DNA of 64,000 nucleotides from NCBI GenBank assembly GCA_001897375.1, contig MKSU01000017.1, positions 110,147 to 174,146 of the forward strand. The letters are read 5' to 3'. Below the pieces are notes generated by a model that worked only from the letters and a program-made list of their open reading frames with translations, searched no databases and was not told the origin of the DNA. Every line of letters starts with the position of its first letter. Position 1 is the stretch's first letter. This document shows positions 25,066 through 35,040 of the stretch, piece by piece. Made by a program: the position numbers and the translations under genes. This stretch comes from Sphingomonas sp. 67-36 (lineage in GTDB: Bacteria > Pseudomonadota > Alphaproteobacteria > Sphingomonadales > Sphingomonadaceae).

Positions 25066-25377
25066 TCAATGGCGCGGCCGCTTGGCGCGCTTCTGCTCCT
25101 GCACCGTCAGCCGCTGCTCGACGCCGTCCACCCGGCTGCCGAGCTGATCGAGCCGCTGGCCGTTGTTCTGCGCCTGGCCGGCCGCCGCCTGCGCCGCCGC
25201 GAGCGCCGATTTGGCGGTGCCGTCGGTCTCCTGCAATCTCGTTTCGAGCACGCCGACGCGCTGGCTCACGGGTTCGATCTGCTCGCGCACATAGGATTTG
25301 GTGGCGCAGCCACCGAGGCCAAGGGCGCCGGCCAGAGTCACCACGGCGAGCATGGATTTCGACGCAAAAGCGGACAT
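25066..25377 (-). CDS. Small coiled-coil lipoprotein
   Basis: 103 residues. The lipobox LGGC (residues 21-24) follows a hydrophobic signal segment, so the protein is a lipid-anchored periplasmic or outer-membrane lipoprotein. The remainder (YVREQIEPVSQRVGVLETRL.., ..NNGQRLDQLGSRVDGVEQRL) has heptad spacing typical of a trimeric coiled coil, somewhat like Lpp. It sits 92 bp upstream of the L,D-transpeptidase on the same strand; L,D-transpeptidases can anchor such proteins to peptidoglycan, which is only suggestive here as the tail ends KRAKRPRH. Confidence 0.8.
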   Translation of the reverse strand: MSAFASKSMLAVVTLAGALGLGGCATKSYVREQIEPVSQRVGVLETRLQETDGTAKSALAAAQAAAGQAQNNGQRLDQLGSRVDGVEQRLTVQEQKRAKRPRH

Positions 25378-25546
25378 CGGGTTTCTTCCAATCGTTAACT
25401 AACGGAAGCCAGCAAGCCGCGCGGCGGCTCTCCCGACAATCCGGATTCTGTCCGACTGTGCATCTTCTCCGTTCAACCGATCGCCCCCGTGGGCGCGGCG
25501 CGGTTTTGGGGCGCTTCGCCGCAGCGACGGACTCGCTTCCGTGCGG

Positions 25547-26200
25547 CTATTTCCTCTTCGGCTTCCGCGGAGGGGCCGCGAACGGATCATCCGGGATATC
25601 GTCGGACCGCGCCTTGCGGCCCGTCGTGGCGACCGGATTTTCGCGCTGGGCGGCAACGCATTTCCGCAGCGCCGCGACCGCCGCTTTGCCGCCATCGAGG
25701 CTCAGCCGCTCCACCGGCACGTCCCCGCGCGAGATGTGCAGGATTTTCGATGCCGCGAAATAGGACGGGAATTGCGCGCCGAAGCTGGTGACGAATCCCT
25801 GTTGCCCGTCCGACGCGATGCCGACGGCGAAATGCGCTGGATAGCTGCTGTTCGAAAGGCGGAAATTCAGCTTCAGCTGGTCCTTCGGCTTGATCGACCA
25901 GTTCGCGTTGAGAACCGAAAGCCGGTTCGTGCCGTCGATGTCGAGGCCGAGGAGCAGCCTCGTCCCCCCGTTCCGCTCATATTCCCGCGTCAGGAAGCAG
26001 CTCTTGCCATCCGCGCTCGCCGCCACTGTCCAGTCGCCGACATCGCGCGACGCATGATCGCGGGCGGAGGCGCGATCGCCGGCAAGGAGGCCGGCGGTGC
26101 AGGCGAGGGCGAGGAGCGCCGGCCACGCGAATGCCCGAAGCCGGGGCCGAACGAGGGGGAAGGCAGGGTCGATCGATCGTCGCGGCGTCGGCATGGGCAT
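25547..26200 (-). CDS. Secreted/anchored protein of unknown function
   Basis: About 217 residues: an N-terminal hydrophobic segment (AFAWPALLALACTAGLLAG), then a soluble domain (DVGDWTVAASADGKSCFLTR..) resembling invasion-associated-locus-B-like folds ('W.V....G..C.L'), and a basic proline-rich tail (FAAPPRKPKRK). The start is ambiguous: ATG at 26200 has GGAG four bases upstream and ATG at 26194 has it ten bases upstream; the frame stays open to 26272. Divergent from the sulfatase gene. Confidence 0.6.
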   Translation of the reverse strand: MPMPTPRRSIDPAFPLVRPRLRAFAWPALLALACTAGLLAGDRASARDHASRDVGDWTVAASADGKSCFLTREYERNGGTRLLLGLDIDGTNRLSVLNANWSIKPKDQLKLNFRLSNSSYPAHFAVGIASDGQQGFVTSFGAQFPSYFAASKILHISRGDVPVERLSLDGGKAAVAALRKCVAAQRENPVATTGRKARSDDIPDDPFAAPPRKPKRK

Positions 26201-26340
26201 GTTTCTCCACGCCGACCTTAGCCGCCGCCGCCGGCCTTGGCCACGATCGCGAGATTGCGGCCCGGCCGCCATCGCGCCTACACTCCCCGGAAAGAGCCGC
26301 GCCGCGGCGGGGGAGGAGGATCGGGCATGGGGATTTTACG

Positions 26341-28563
26341 ATGGTGAGCACGCGCGATCCGCTGGCGACGCCTCATGCGGCGCACTGGCCCAGCTCGCCG
26401 CGCGCGCCGGAGGGGGCGCCGAACATCGTCGTCATCCTGTTCGACGACGTCGGCTTCGCGGACTTCGGCTGCTACGGCTCGTCGATCCGCACCCCGGCGA
26501 TCGACGCGATCGCGGCGCGCGGGGTGCGCTATTCCGGCTTCCACACCACCGCGATGTGCTCCACCACCCGCGCCGCGCTGATGACGGGGCGCAATCACCA
26601 TTCGGTCGGCATGGGCTGCCTCGCCAATTTCGACAGCGGTTATCCCGGCTATCGCGGCAAGATCCGGCGCGAGGCGGGCACGCTGGCGGAGATGCTGCGC
26701 CCGCATGGCTACAACAGCTACATGGTCGGCAAATGGCACGTTACGCCGCTGGGCGAGACCGGGCCGGCGGGGCCGGTCGATGGCTGGCCGCTGGGGCGCG
26801 GGTTCGATCGCTTCTACGGCTTCATGGACGCCGAGACCGATCAATATGCGCCCGAGCTGGTGCGCGACAACACGGTGGTGACGCCGCCCGGCACATACGC
26901 CAGCGGCTATCACCTCACCGCCGACCTGACCGACGAGGCGATCCGCTTCGTCGCCGATCACGTCGCGGCGAAGCCCGACGCGCCGTTCCTGCTGTGGCTC
27001 GCCTATGGCGCATGCCACGCGCCGCATCAGGCGCCGCAGGAGCTGATCCGCCACTATGACGCAGAGTTCGCCCACGGCTGGGACGTAGAGCGCGAGCGCC
27101 GCCTCGCCGCGATGAAGCAGGCCGGGCTGGTGCCGCCCGACACGCTTATGCCGCCGCGCAATGATTTCGTGCAGCCGTGGGACAGCCACGGCGCGGACGA
27201 GCGCCGGCTGTTCACGCGGTTGCAGGCCGCCTATGCCGCGATGCTCGACCATGCCGACCGCCATATCGCGCGGCTGATGGCGTTCCTCGACCGCGCCGGG
27301 CTGACCGACGACACGCTCGTGCTGGTGCTATCGGACAATGGCGCGAGCCAGGAAGGCATGATGTACGGCTTCGTCAACGCGATGGGGCCGTACAACCAGC
27401 GACCCGAGCCGCTTGAGGAGAAGATCGCGCGGATCGACGATATCGGCGGGCCGGACACGCATTCCAATTTCCCGCTCGGCTGGGCGATGGCGGCGAACAC
27501 CCCGCTCCGCCGCTACAAGCAGAATACCCACGGCGGCGGCATCCGCGATCCGCTGGTGATAAGCTGGCCGTCGCGCATCGCGGCGCGCGGCGAGCTGCGC
27601 CATCAGTTCGCGCATTGCGTGGACGTGGTGCCGACCCTGCTCGACCTGATCGGCATCGCCCCGCCCGAGCGGGTGGGCGGCGTGCAGCAGATGCCGCTGG
27701 AGGGGACGAGCTTCGCCGCCAGCCTGTTCGACCCTGCCGCGCCCGCGCGCGACACGCCGCAATATTTCGAGATGTTCGGCCATCGCGGCATCATCCACCG
27801 GGGCTGGAAGGCGGTCGCCTTCCATCCGCCGGGCACGCCCTATGCCGGCGACAAATGGGAACTGTTCCACCTCGACAGCGACTTTTCCGAGACGAACGAC
27901 CTCGCGGAAGCCGAGCCGGAGAAGCTCGCCGAACTGATCGACCTGTGGTGGCGGGAGGCGGAGGCGCATGACGTGCTGCCGCTCGACGACCGTTTCGGGC
28001 CGCGCTTCGCCGAGAATGCCGCGCGGCGGCTCGGGGCGCGACGCGTCTTCACCTTCCACAGGGGGATGGGGCATATCCCGACCGATGTCGCGCCGGACCT
28101 GCGCGCGCGCAGCTACCGGATCGAGGCGCATGTGCGCATCGCCGAGGGTGACGAGGGCGTGCTGATCGCGCATGGCGACGCGACCTGCGGCTACAGCCTG
28201 TTCCTGCGCGACGGGCATCTGCATTACGACGTGAACGTGGGCACGCATCAGATCGTGCGCTCCGACGCGCCGGTCGCGCCGGGTGAGCATATCCTCGCGG
28301 TCGAGGTGACGCACGGCGCGCCGGCCACGGTGACGATGCGGGCTGGCGATTCCGCGATCGGCGGCGGGACGATCCGCCACGGCTTCGTCAACTTCATCTC
28401 CTGGTCCGGGCTGGATATCGGGCACGACCGTTCCAGCCCGGTGTCGGACTATGCCGCGCCGTTCGCCTTCACCGGCGATCTCCGCAAGGTGACGGTGACG
28501 ATCGTCGACGACGCCTCGGGCGACGACGAGGCGGCCGCGCAGGTGCTGCTCGCGCGCGAATGA
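26341..28563 (+). CDS. Sulfatase (arylsulfatase family)
   Basis: 740-residue alkaline-phosphatase-superfamily sulfatase. The metal-binding start is PNIVVILFDDVGFADFG (D35, D36), and the modification site has C73 in MCSTTRAALMTGR. The usual formylglycine signature is C-x-(P/A)-x-R; here the third position is threonine, which is unusual though the rest of the motif fits. Further motifs (GKWHVTPLGE, VLSDNGAS) are present. No clear signal peptide, so probably cytoplasmic. A C-terminal region of about 150 residues (from about 590) has no named domain. The start is the ATG at 26341 (MVSTRDP); the frame is open further upstream but without support. Confidence 0.88.
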   Translation: MVSTRDPLATPHAAHWPSSPRAPEGAPNIVVILFDDVGFADFGCYGSSIRTPAIDAIAARGVRYSGFHTTAMCSTTRAALMTGRNHHSVGMGCLANFDSGYPGYRGKIRREAGTLAEMLRPHGYNSYMVGKWHVTPLGETGPAGPVDGWPLGRGFDRFYGFMDAETDQYAPELVRDNTVVTPPGTYASGYHLTADLTDEAIRFVADHVAAKPDAPFLLWLAYGACHAPHQAPQELIRHYDAEFAHGWDVERERRLAAMKQAGLVPPDTLMPPRNDFVQPWDSHGADERRLFTRLQAAYAAMLDHADRHIARLMAFLDRAGLTDDTLVLVLSDNGASQEGMMYGFVNAMGPYNQRPEPLEEKIARIDDIGGPDTHSNFPLGWAMAANTPLRRYKQNTHGGGIRDPLVISWPSRIAARGELRHQFAHCVDVVPTLLDLIGIAPPERVGGVQQMPLEGTSFAASLFDPAAPARDTPQYFEMFGHRGIIHRGWKAVAFHPPGTPYAGDKWELFHLDSDFSETNDLAEAEPEKLAELIDLWWREAEAHDVLPLDDRFGPRFAENAARRLGARRVFTFHRGMGHIPTDVAPDLRARSYRIEAHVRIAEGDEGVLIAHGDATCGYSLFLRDGHLHYDVNVGTHQIVRSDAPVAPGEHILAVEVTHGAPATVTMRAGDSAIGGGTIRHGFVNFISWSGLDIGHDRSSPVSDYAAPFAFTGDLRKVTVTIVDDASGDDEAAAQVLLARE

Positions 28564-28635
28564 TGCGGGGTTGAGTCCGGCAAGCCATTCATCGCAAAGG
28601 CGGATCGGTGCGAGCCACCGGGGAGACGAGACGAT

Positions 28636-29952
28636 ATGGACCACGCCGCCAGCGCCGGAGCGCCCGCCACGATAAGGGAGCGGCTGCGCTCGATCGTCGG
28701 CGGGTCGGCGGGCAATCTGGTCGAATGGTATGACTGGTATGTCTATGCGGCGTTCACGCTCTATTTCGCGCCGGTCTTCTTCCCGCAGAGCGACCGCACC
28801 TCGCAGCTTCTGAACGCGGCGGCGATCTTCGCGGTCGGCTTCCTGATGCGGCCGATCGGGGCATGGGCGATGGGGCTGTATGCCGATCGCTACGGGCGGC
28901 GCGCCGGGCTGACGCTGTCGGTGATCCTGATGTGCGCCGGCTCGCTGCTGATCGCGCTGACCCCGCCGTTCGCCGCGATCGGGCTGGCCGCGCCGGTGCT
29001 GCTATTGCTCGCGCGGCTGATGCAGGGGCTGTCGGTCGGCGGCGAATATGGCGCCAGCGCGGTCTATCTCAGCGAGATGGCGGGGCAGCAGCGGCGCGGT
29101 TTTTTCTCCAGCTTCCAATATGTCACGCTGATCGCCGGGCAACTCACCGCGCTGTGCGTGCTGCTCGCTCTCCAGATGGTGCTGACGGAGGCGCAGCTTC
29201 ACGCCTGGGGCTGGCGCATCCCGTTCGCGATCGGCGGGCTGCTCGCGCTGGCGGTGTTCCGGCTGCGGCGCGGGATGGCGGAGACCGAATCCTTCCGCCG
29301 CCTGGGGGAAAAGCCGGCCGCGCGCCCGAGCGGTCTCGCCCTGATGCGCGATCACCCGCGCGAGGTGCTGGTGGTGATGGGGCTGACGGCGGGCGGCACG
29401 CTCGCCTTCTATGCCTATAGCATCTATCTCCAGAAGTTCCTGGTCAACACCTCGGGCTTCTCGGTGCAGACCGCCTCGCGGGTGATGACGGCGGCGCTGT
29501 TCATCTACATGCTGCTCCAGCCGCTTGCCGGCGCGCTGTCCGACCGGATCGGGCGCAAGCCGCTGATGGTCGGCTTCGGCATCGCGGGCGTGCTCGGCAC
29601 CGTGCCGCTGTTCCTCGCGCTGGAGAGCGTCTCGAGCCCGTTCAACGCCTTCCTGCTGGTGCTCGCGGCGCTGGTGATCGTCACCGGCTACACCTCGATC
29701 AACGCGGTGGTGAAGGCGGAGCTGTTCCCGGCCAATATCCGCACGCTCGGCGTGGCGCTGCCCTATGCGTTGGCGAACACCCTGTTCGGTGGAACCGCGG
29801 AATATGTCGCCTTGTGGTTCAAGCGCGCGGGGATGGAGCGCGGCTTCTACTGGTATGTCACCGCGATGATCGGCGTGTCGCTGATCGTCTATCTCAGGAT
29901 GCGCGAGACGCGCGAGAGCGGCGCGCTGGCGCAGGAGGAAAGCGCGCGCTGA
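28636..29952 (+). CDS. MFS transporter, metabolite:proton symporter (MHS) type
   Basis: 438 residues with about 12 predicted membrane helices. GNLVEWYDWYVYAAF near the N-terminus and DRYGRRAGLTLSVILM between helices 2 and 3 are hallmarks of the MHS subfamily (alpha-ketoglutarate, citrate, proline/betaine permeases). The second half repeats the loop as DRIGRKPLMVGFG. Substrate not determinable from sequence. It lies 72 bp after the sulfatase on the same strand and could import the sulfatase's substrate or a related organic acid. Confidence 0.9.
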   Translation: MDHAASAGAPATIRERLRSIVGGSAGNLVEWYDWYVYAAFTLYFAPVFFPQSDRTSQLLNAAAIFAVGFLMRPIGAWAMGLYADRYGRRAGLTLSVILMCAGSLLIALTPPFAAIGLAAPVLLLLARLMQGLSVGGEYGASAVYLSEMAGQQRRGFFSSFQYVTLIAGQLTALCVLLALQMVLTEAQLHAWGWRIPFAIGGLLALAVFRLRRGMAETESFRRLGEKPAARPSGLALMRDHPREVLVVMGLTAGGTLAFYAYSIYLQKFLVNTSGFSVQTASRVMTAALFIYMLLQPLAGALSDRIGRKPLMVGFGIAGVLGTVPLFLALESVSSPFNAFLLVLAALVIVTGYTSINAVVKAELFPANIRTLGVALPYALANTLFGGTAEYVALWFKRAGMERGFYWYVTAMIGVSLIVYLRMRETRESGALAQEESAR

Positions 29953-30018
29953 CCCTCCATTATCCCGCTCTTTACCGTTGCTTCGCTATGCCGCGCGGGA
30001 ACGGGAGGAACGGGGGAT

Positions 30019-31485
30019 ATGAAGGCGCAAACCGGCGGCGCGCGATCGGCGCTGATCCTGGCGGCATTGTTCGTCGCGGTGCGGCTGATCGTTCTGGCGC
30101 TCGGCCAGCGGTTCGACGCGGACAATCTGACGAGCTGGATGCAGATCGCGGACCTCGCGCTGCTGCGCGAGCATCTGTGGCGCACGCTCTGGTATCTCCA
30201 CAGCCAGCCGCCACTGTTCAACCTGATGATCGGGCTGGCGCTCAGGGCCGGGCCGGCGGCTTTCCCGTGGATCGTCGGCACGATCTACGCCGTCGTCACG
30301 CTGGGCGGCATCCTCGCGGTCCATGCGCTGCTGCGCGACATGACCGGGCGGCCGCGCCTCGCCTTCGTCGTCGCGGCGTGGCTGTGCGTGTCGCCCGCCG
30401 TGCTGCTGTTCTCGCAGAAGCTCTATTATGACGGGCTGGTGCCGTGGCTGCTGTGCATGGCGCTGTGGGGGCTGCACGCCGGGCTGGCGCGGCGCTCGGG
30501 CGGCTGGCTGGCGTTCGGCTTCGCCATGCTGGCGGTTACCACGCTGCTGCGCTCGATGATCCATCCGGTGCTGTTCGTGGCGCTGCTCGCGATCGTGCTG
30601 CTGGCGGGCGCGGGGATGCGCCGCCGCGTGCTGCTCGCCGCCGCGCTGCCGGGGGCGGCGATCGGCGCGGTGATGCTCAAGAACCTCGTGATCTTCGGCT
30701 CGACCGCGCTGAGCAGCTGGGCGCCGCTCAACGTCGATCACACCACCGTCGATCGCCTGCCGCTCGCGACGCGCGAGGCGATGATCCGCGAGGGGAAGCT
30801 GTCGCGCTTCGCGGTGGTGCAGGGCTTCTCCCCGCCGCCGGTCTATCTGGCAATGCTCCCGCCGATCCCCCCCACCGGCGAGCCGAGCCTCGACAACCTG
30901 CGCAAATCGACCGGCGAGGACAACTGGAACCACATCCTCTACACGAAGATCGGCGCGGCGCGGACGCATGATGCGCTGGTCGGGCTGGCGGCCGATCCGG
31001 CCGGGTTCGTCGGCGTGCTGGCGACCTCGCTCTATCACTTCAACCGTCCGCCGAGCGAATTCAAGGGACTGGAGCGCAACCGTGCGGTGATCGCGCCGTG
31101 GGAGCGGATCGGCAACGCCGTCGTGGGACTGCAGCCGGCGGCGTGGCTCGGCCGCATCGACGATCCGCGCCGCACCACCTCGCCGCCGCTCCAGGTGTCA
31201 CTGACCGAGCTGGCGGTGTTCCTGCTCTATGTCGGGTTCGGCATCACTGTCGCCGTGCGGCTGCTCGCGCTGTTGCGCGGCCGCGCGCTCACCGCGATGA
31301 CCCCGGCGCTGGCGAGCGACGCGGCGAACCTGCTGCTCGGCGGCTGGGTGATCGTGATCTCCAGCTCGTTCGACGTGTGGGAGAATAATCGCGCCCGCTT
31401 CGATATCGGGCCGGTGCTGCTGATCGGCGCGCTGGTCTTCGCGGCGCGCCTTCTCGAACGACGGCGGGAGCGCGCGGCGGCATAG
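30019..31485 (+). CDS. Polytopic membrane protein, GT-C glycosyltransferase-like
   Basis: 488 residues with many hydrophobic helices. FDADNLTSWMQIADL and a following loop YLHSQPPLFNL resemble the first periplasmic loop of GT-C (ArnT/GT39-type) enzymes, where an acidic residue near the membrane is catalytic; lipid-linked sugar transfer is therefore possible but not shown. A periplasmic stretch (LPLATREAMIREGKLSRF..) follows. Good ribosome site (GGGGGA) before the ATG. No polysaccharide cluster is visible next to it. Confidence 0.6.
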   Translation: MKAQTGGARSALILAALFVAVRLIVLALGQRFDADNLTSWMQIADLALLREHLWRTLWYLHSQPPLFNLMIGLALRAGPAAFPWIVGTIYAVVTLGGILAVHALLRDMTGRPRLAFVVAAWLCVSPAVLLFSQKLYYDGLVPWLLCMALWGLHAGLARRSGGWLAFGFAMLAVTTLLRSMIHPVLFVALLAIVLLAGAGMRRRVLLAAALPGAAIGAVMLKNLVIFGSTALSSWAPLNVDHTTVDRLPLATREAMIREGKLSRFAVVQGFSPPPVYLAMLPPIPPTGEPSLDNLRKSTGEDNWNHILYTKIGAARTHDALVGLAADPAGFVGVLATSLYHFNRPPSEFKGLERNRAVIAPWERIGNAVVGLQPAAWLGRIDDPRRTTSPPLQVSLTELAVFLLYVGFGITVAVRLLALLRGRALTAMTPALASDAANLLLGGWVIVISSSFDVWENNRARFDIGPVLLIGALVFAARLLERRRERAAA

Positions 31486-31588
31486 CGGCGAACGGAGCGC
31501 GCAGGCGGGAGGCAGGTGCTTGCCATCATTCGCGTTTTCCCTATCTCTTGCGCGCCATGCCGATAGCTTTTCGGCGCCAACCGCCGAG

Positions 31589-34500
31589 ATGCTGATGACC
31601 GATGCTCCCATGCGCACGATTCTGACCCGGCGGACCGGGCTGAACGCGCGGACGGCGTTGGGGCTGGCGGCGATGATCCTGTTCTTCCTCGTCAGCGGCA
31701 CGATCACCTATCGCAACGTCGGCGCGCTGGTGGACGACGCGAACCGGATCCAGCATTCGCACACGATCATCCGCGCGATCGACGACGTGCTTTCCACGAT
31801 GCAGGATGCCGAGACCGGGCAGCGCGGCTATCTGCTGACCGGCAACGACCGCTATCTCGATCCGTATCGTGACGCCGAGCGCAACATCGCCGCGCAGGTC
31901 GATCATATCGCGTCGCTCACCGCCGGCAATGTCGTCGAAACGGCGCGGCTGGCGTCGTTGCGCCGTCACATCCGCGAGAAGTTCGCCGAACTGGGCGAGA
32001 CGATCGCGATGCGCCGCGCGCAGGGCGTCGGCGCGGCGGTCGCGCTGGTCAACAGCGATCGCGGCAAGGCGGAGATGGATGCGATCCGCGAACAGCTCGA
32101 CCTGATGTTGCAGGAGGAGACCCGCCTGCGCCGTGAAGGGATCGCGGCGATGGATGTCGCGCGCGGCACGGCGCTGCTCAGCGTGCTGCTGACCAGCTTG
32201 GCCGGCGTGTTGCTGGCGCTGTTCATCGGCGTGTTGCTGCGCCGCGCCGCGCTGGCGCGCGAGCGTCGCGACTGGCTCCAGTCCGGGCAGGTCGGCATGG
32301 CGGCGGCGGTGCTCGGCGATCTCACCGAAGAGCAGGTCGGCGACAATATGCTCGCCTTCCTCGCCCGCTTCCTCGGCGCTGAGGCAGGCGCGGTGTTCAT
32401 CGGCGACGGCAGCCGCTATCGCCGCGCGGCCGTTTACGGCGTGCCGGCGGACGCGGACATCGTCACGGCCTTCACGCGCGGCGACGGCCTGCTCGGGCAG
32501 GTCGCGGCGAATGGCGAGACGCTGGTGATCGGCGACGTGCCCGACGGTTATCTCACGATCGGCTCGGCGCTCGGGCGCGACCGGCCGCGCCATCTGGTGA
32601 TCGCCCCGACGCGCGCCGACGCGATGGTGCAGGGCGTGATCGAGCTGGGCTTCCTGCGCCCGGTCGACGCCCGCGTGCTGGAATTGCTCGACGAGATATC
32701 GAACGCCGCCGGCATCGCGTTCCGCTCGGCGCGCTATCGCGGCGAATTGCAGAACCTGCTGGAGGAGACGCAGCGCCAGGCCGAGGAATTGCAGGTCCAG
32801 AGCGAGGAACTACGCGTCTCGAACGAGGAACTGGAGGAGCAGGGCCGCGCGCTACGCGAATCGCAGGGCCGGCTGGAACAGCAGCAGGCCGAGCTGGAGC
32901 AGACCAACGCCCAGCTCGAGGAGCAGGCGCAGGAGCTGGAGGTGCAGCGCGACAACCTCACCCGCTCCAACGCGGCGGTGGAGCTGAAGGCGCGCGAACT
33001 GGAGCAGGCGAGCCGCTACAAGTCCGATTTCCTCGCCAACATGTCGCACGAGTTGCGCACGCCGCTCAATTCGCTGCTGATTCTCTCCAAGCTGCTCGGC
33101 GACAACCCGGACGACAATCTCACCGACGAGCAGGTGAATTATGCCCGCACGATCCACTCGTCGGGCAACGATCTGCTCGGGCTGATCAACGATATCCTCG
33201 ATCTGTCGAAGATCGAGGCCGGGCATGTGCAGGTCCGGCCGGAGACGGTCGCGCTGGAGCGGCTCGCGACCGACCTGCGCCCGCTGTTCCAGCCGGTCGC
33301 CGACGAGCGCGGACTGCAATTCGCCATCTCCATCGCCCCCGATTGCCCCGCGACGATCGACACAGACCGGCAGCGGCTGGAGCAGATTCTCAAGAACCTG
33401 CTCGCCAACGCCTTCAAGTTCACCGAGGCGGGGAGCGTGCGCCTGTCGATCGAGTGCGCGGACGGCGACCGGCTGGCGCTGGCGGTGGCCGACACCGGCA
33501 TCGGCATCGCCGCAGACCAGCAGCGCGACATCTTCGAGGCGTTCCGTCAGGCCGACGGCACGATCAGCCGGCGTTACGGCGGCACCGGGCTGGGCCTGTC
33601 GATCTCGCGCGAGCTGGCGCGGCTGCTCGGCGGGACGATCACCCTGGCGAGCGTCGAGGGGCAGGGCAGCATCTTCACCCTCGTCATCCCGCAGCGCTAC
33701 GATCCCGCGCTGGTCGCCTCGCGTGACGTGCCGGTGCCGGCGCCGCCGTCCATCCCCGCCGTGCCACCACCGCCCGCCGCCGCGCGCCCGGTCGTGCTGC
33801 CGCGCCGTGTGGAGGACGATCGCGACAGGTTGAGCGATGCGATGCGCATCCTGCTGGTGGTCGAGGACGACGCGACCTTCGCCGGCATCGTCTGCGAGCT
33901 TTCCCGCGAGATGGGCTTCCAGTGCCTCGTCGCCGGCACGGCCGAGGAGGCGCTGGCGCTGGCGCGGCAATATCGGCCGAGCGCGCTGGTGCTCGACGTC
34001 GGCCTGCCCGATCAGTCCGGCCTCGCCGTGCTCGATCGGCTGAAGCGCGATGTCGAGACGCGGCATATCCCAGTGCATGTGGTCTCGGGCAGCGATCATA
34101 CGCAGACCGCATTGTCGCTCGGCGCGATCGGCTATCTCAAGAAGCCGGTCAAGCGCGAGGAACTCGCCGGCGTGCTCGACGCGCTGGCTTCCAAGCTCAC
34201 CCGAACCGTGCGCCGCGTGCTGATCGTGGAGGACGACCCGCGCCAGCGCGAGGCGGTCGGCAAGCTGCTCGCCACGGGCGATGTCGAGACGGTCGGCGTG
34301 GGGACGGCGGCGGAATGCCTCGAGCGGCTGAAGGAGCAGACGTTCGACTGCATGGTGCTCGATCTGTCGCTGCCCGACGCGACCGGCTTCTCGCTGCTGG
34401 AAACGCTGAGCGCGGACGACGCGCACGCCTTCCCGCCGGTGATCGTCTATACCGGGCGCGATCTTTCGCCCGACGAGGAGCAACGCCTGCGCCGCTATTC

Positions 34501-35029
34501 GGATTCGATCATCATCAAGGGCGCGCGCTCGCCCGAGCGGCTGCTCGACGAGGTGTCGCTGTTCCTGCATCAGGTGGTCAACGACCTGCCGCCCGAGCAG
34601 CAGAAGATGATCCGCAAGGCGCGCAGCCGCGACGCGATCCTCGAGGGACGGCGAATCCTGATCGTTGAGGACGATGTGCGCAACGTCTATTCGCTCACCA
34701 ACATCCTCGAGCCGCGTGGCGCGCGGGTGGAGATCGCGCGCAACGGGCAGGAGGCGCTCGACGCGCTCGGCAAGGCCGCCGGCGATCCGGCCGAGGCGAT
34801 CGACCTGGTGCTGATGGACGTGATGATGCCGGTGATGGACGGGCTGACCGCGACGCGCGAGATCCGCAAGGATGCGCGCTGGCGCAAGCTGCCGATCATC
34901 GCGCTCACCGCCAAGGCGATGCCCGACGATCAGGAGCGCTGCATCGAGGCGGGCGCGAACGACTATATGGCCAAGCCGCTCGACGTGGACAAATTGCTGT
35001 CGCTCGTCCGCGTCTGGATGCCGCGCTGA
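31589..35029 (+). CDS. Hybrid histidine kinase: CHASE3-GAF-HisKA-HATPase-REC-REC-REC
   Basis: About 1146 residues. Two membrane helices flank a periplasmic CHASE3 domain (DAETGQRGYLLTGNDRYL). Then come a GAF domain (about 240-380), a long coiled coil (385-480, EELEEQGRALRESQGRLEQQ), and HisKA with the phospho-histidine in NMSHELRTPLNS (about 487). The ATP lobe has LKNLLANAFKF (about 602) and DTGIGIA (about 634). Three receiver domains follow, with phospho-acceptor aspartates in LVLDVGLPD (about 802), MVLDLSLPD (about 923) and LVLMDVMMP (about 1074). The exact start is uncertain among ATGs at 31589, 31595 and 31610. It heads a four-gene sensory cluster. Confidence 0.93.
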   Translation: MLMTDAPMRTILTRRTGLNARTALGLAAMILFFLVSGTITYRNVGALVDDANRIQHSHTIIRAIDDVLSTMQDAETGQRGYLLTGNDRYLDPYRDAERNIAAQVDHIASLTAGNVVETARLASLRRHIREKFAELGETIAMRRAQGVGAAVALVNSDRGKAEMDAIREQLDLMLQEETRLRREGIAAMDVARGTALLSVLLTSLAGVLLALFIGVLLRRAALARERRDWLQSGQVGMAAAVLGDLTEEQVGDNMLAFLARFLGAEAGAVFIGDGSRYRRAAVYGVPADADIVTAFTRGDGLLGQVAANGETLVIGDVPDGYLTIGSALGRDRPRHLVIAPTRADAMVQGVIELGFLRPVDARVLELLDEISNAAGIAFRSARYRGELQNLLEETQRQAEELQVQSEELRVSNEELEEQGRALRESQGRLEQQQAELEQTNAQLEEQAQELEVQRDNLTRSNAAVELKARELEQASRYKSDFLANMSHELRTPLNSLLILSKLLGDNPDDNLTDEQVNYARTIHSSGNDLLGLINDILDLSKIEAGHVQVRPETVALERLATDLRPLFQPVADERGLQFAISIAPDCPATIDTDRQRLEQILKNLLANAFKFTEAGSVRLSIECADGDRLALAVADTGIGIAADQQRDIFEAFRQADGTISRRYGGTGLGLSISRELARLLGGTITLASVEGQGSIFTLVIPQRYDPALVASRDVPVPAPPSIPAVPPPPAAARPVVLPRRVEDDRDRLSDAMRILLVVEDDATFAGIVCELSREMGFQCLVAGTAEEALALARQYRPSALVLDVGLPDQSGLAVLDRLKRDVETRHIPVHVVSGSDHTQTALSLGAIGYLKKPVKREELAGVLDALASKLTRTVRRVLIVEDDPRQREAVGKLLATGDVETVGVGTAAECLERLKEQTFDCMVLDLSLPDATGFSLLETLSADDAHAFPPVIVYTGRDLSPDEEQRLRRYSDSIIIKGARSPERLLDEVSLFLHQVVNDLPPEQQKMIRKARSRDAILEGRRILIVEDDVRNVYSLTNILEPRGARVEIARNGQEALDALGKAAGDPAEAIDLVLMDVMMPVMDGLTATREIRKDARWRKLPIIALTAKAMPDDQERCIEAGANDYMAKPLDVDKLLSLVRVWMPR

Positions 35030-35040
35030 GGCTGGCGGCG

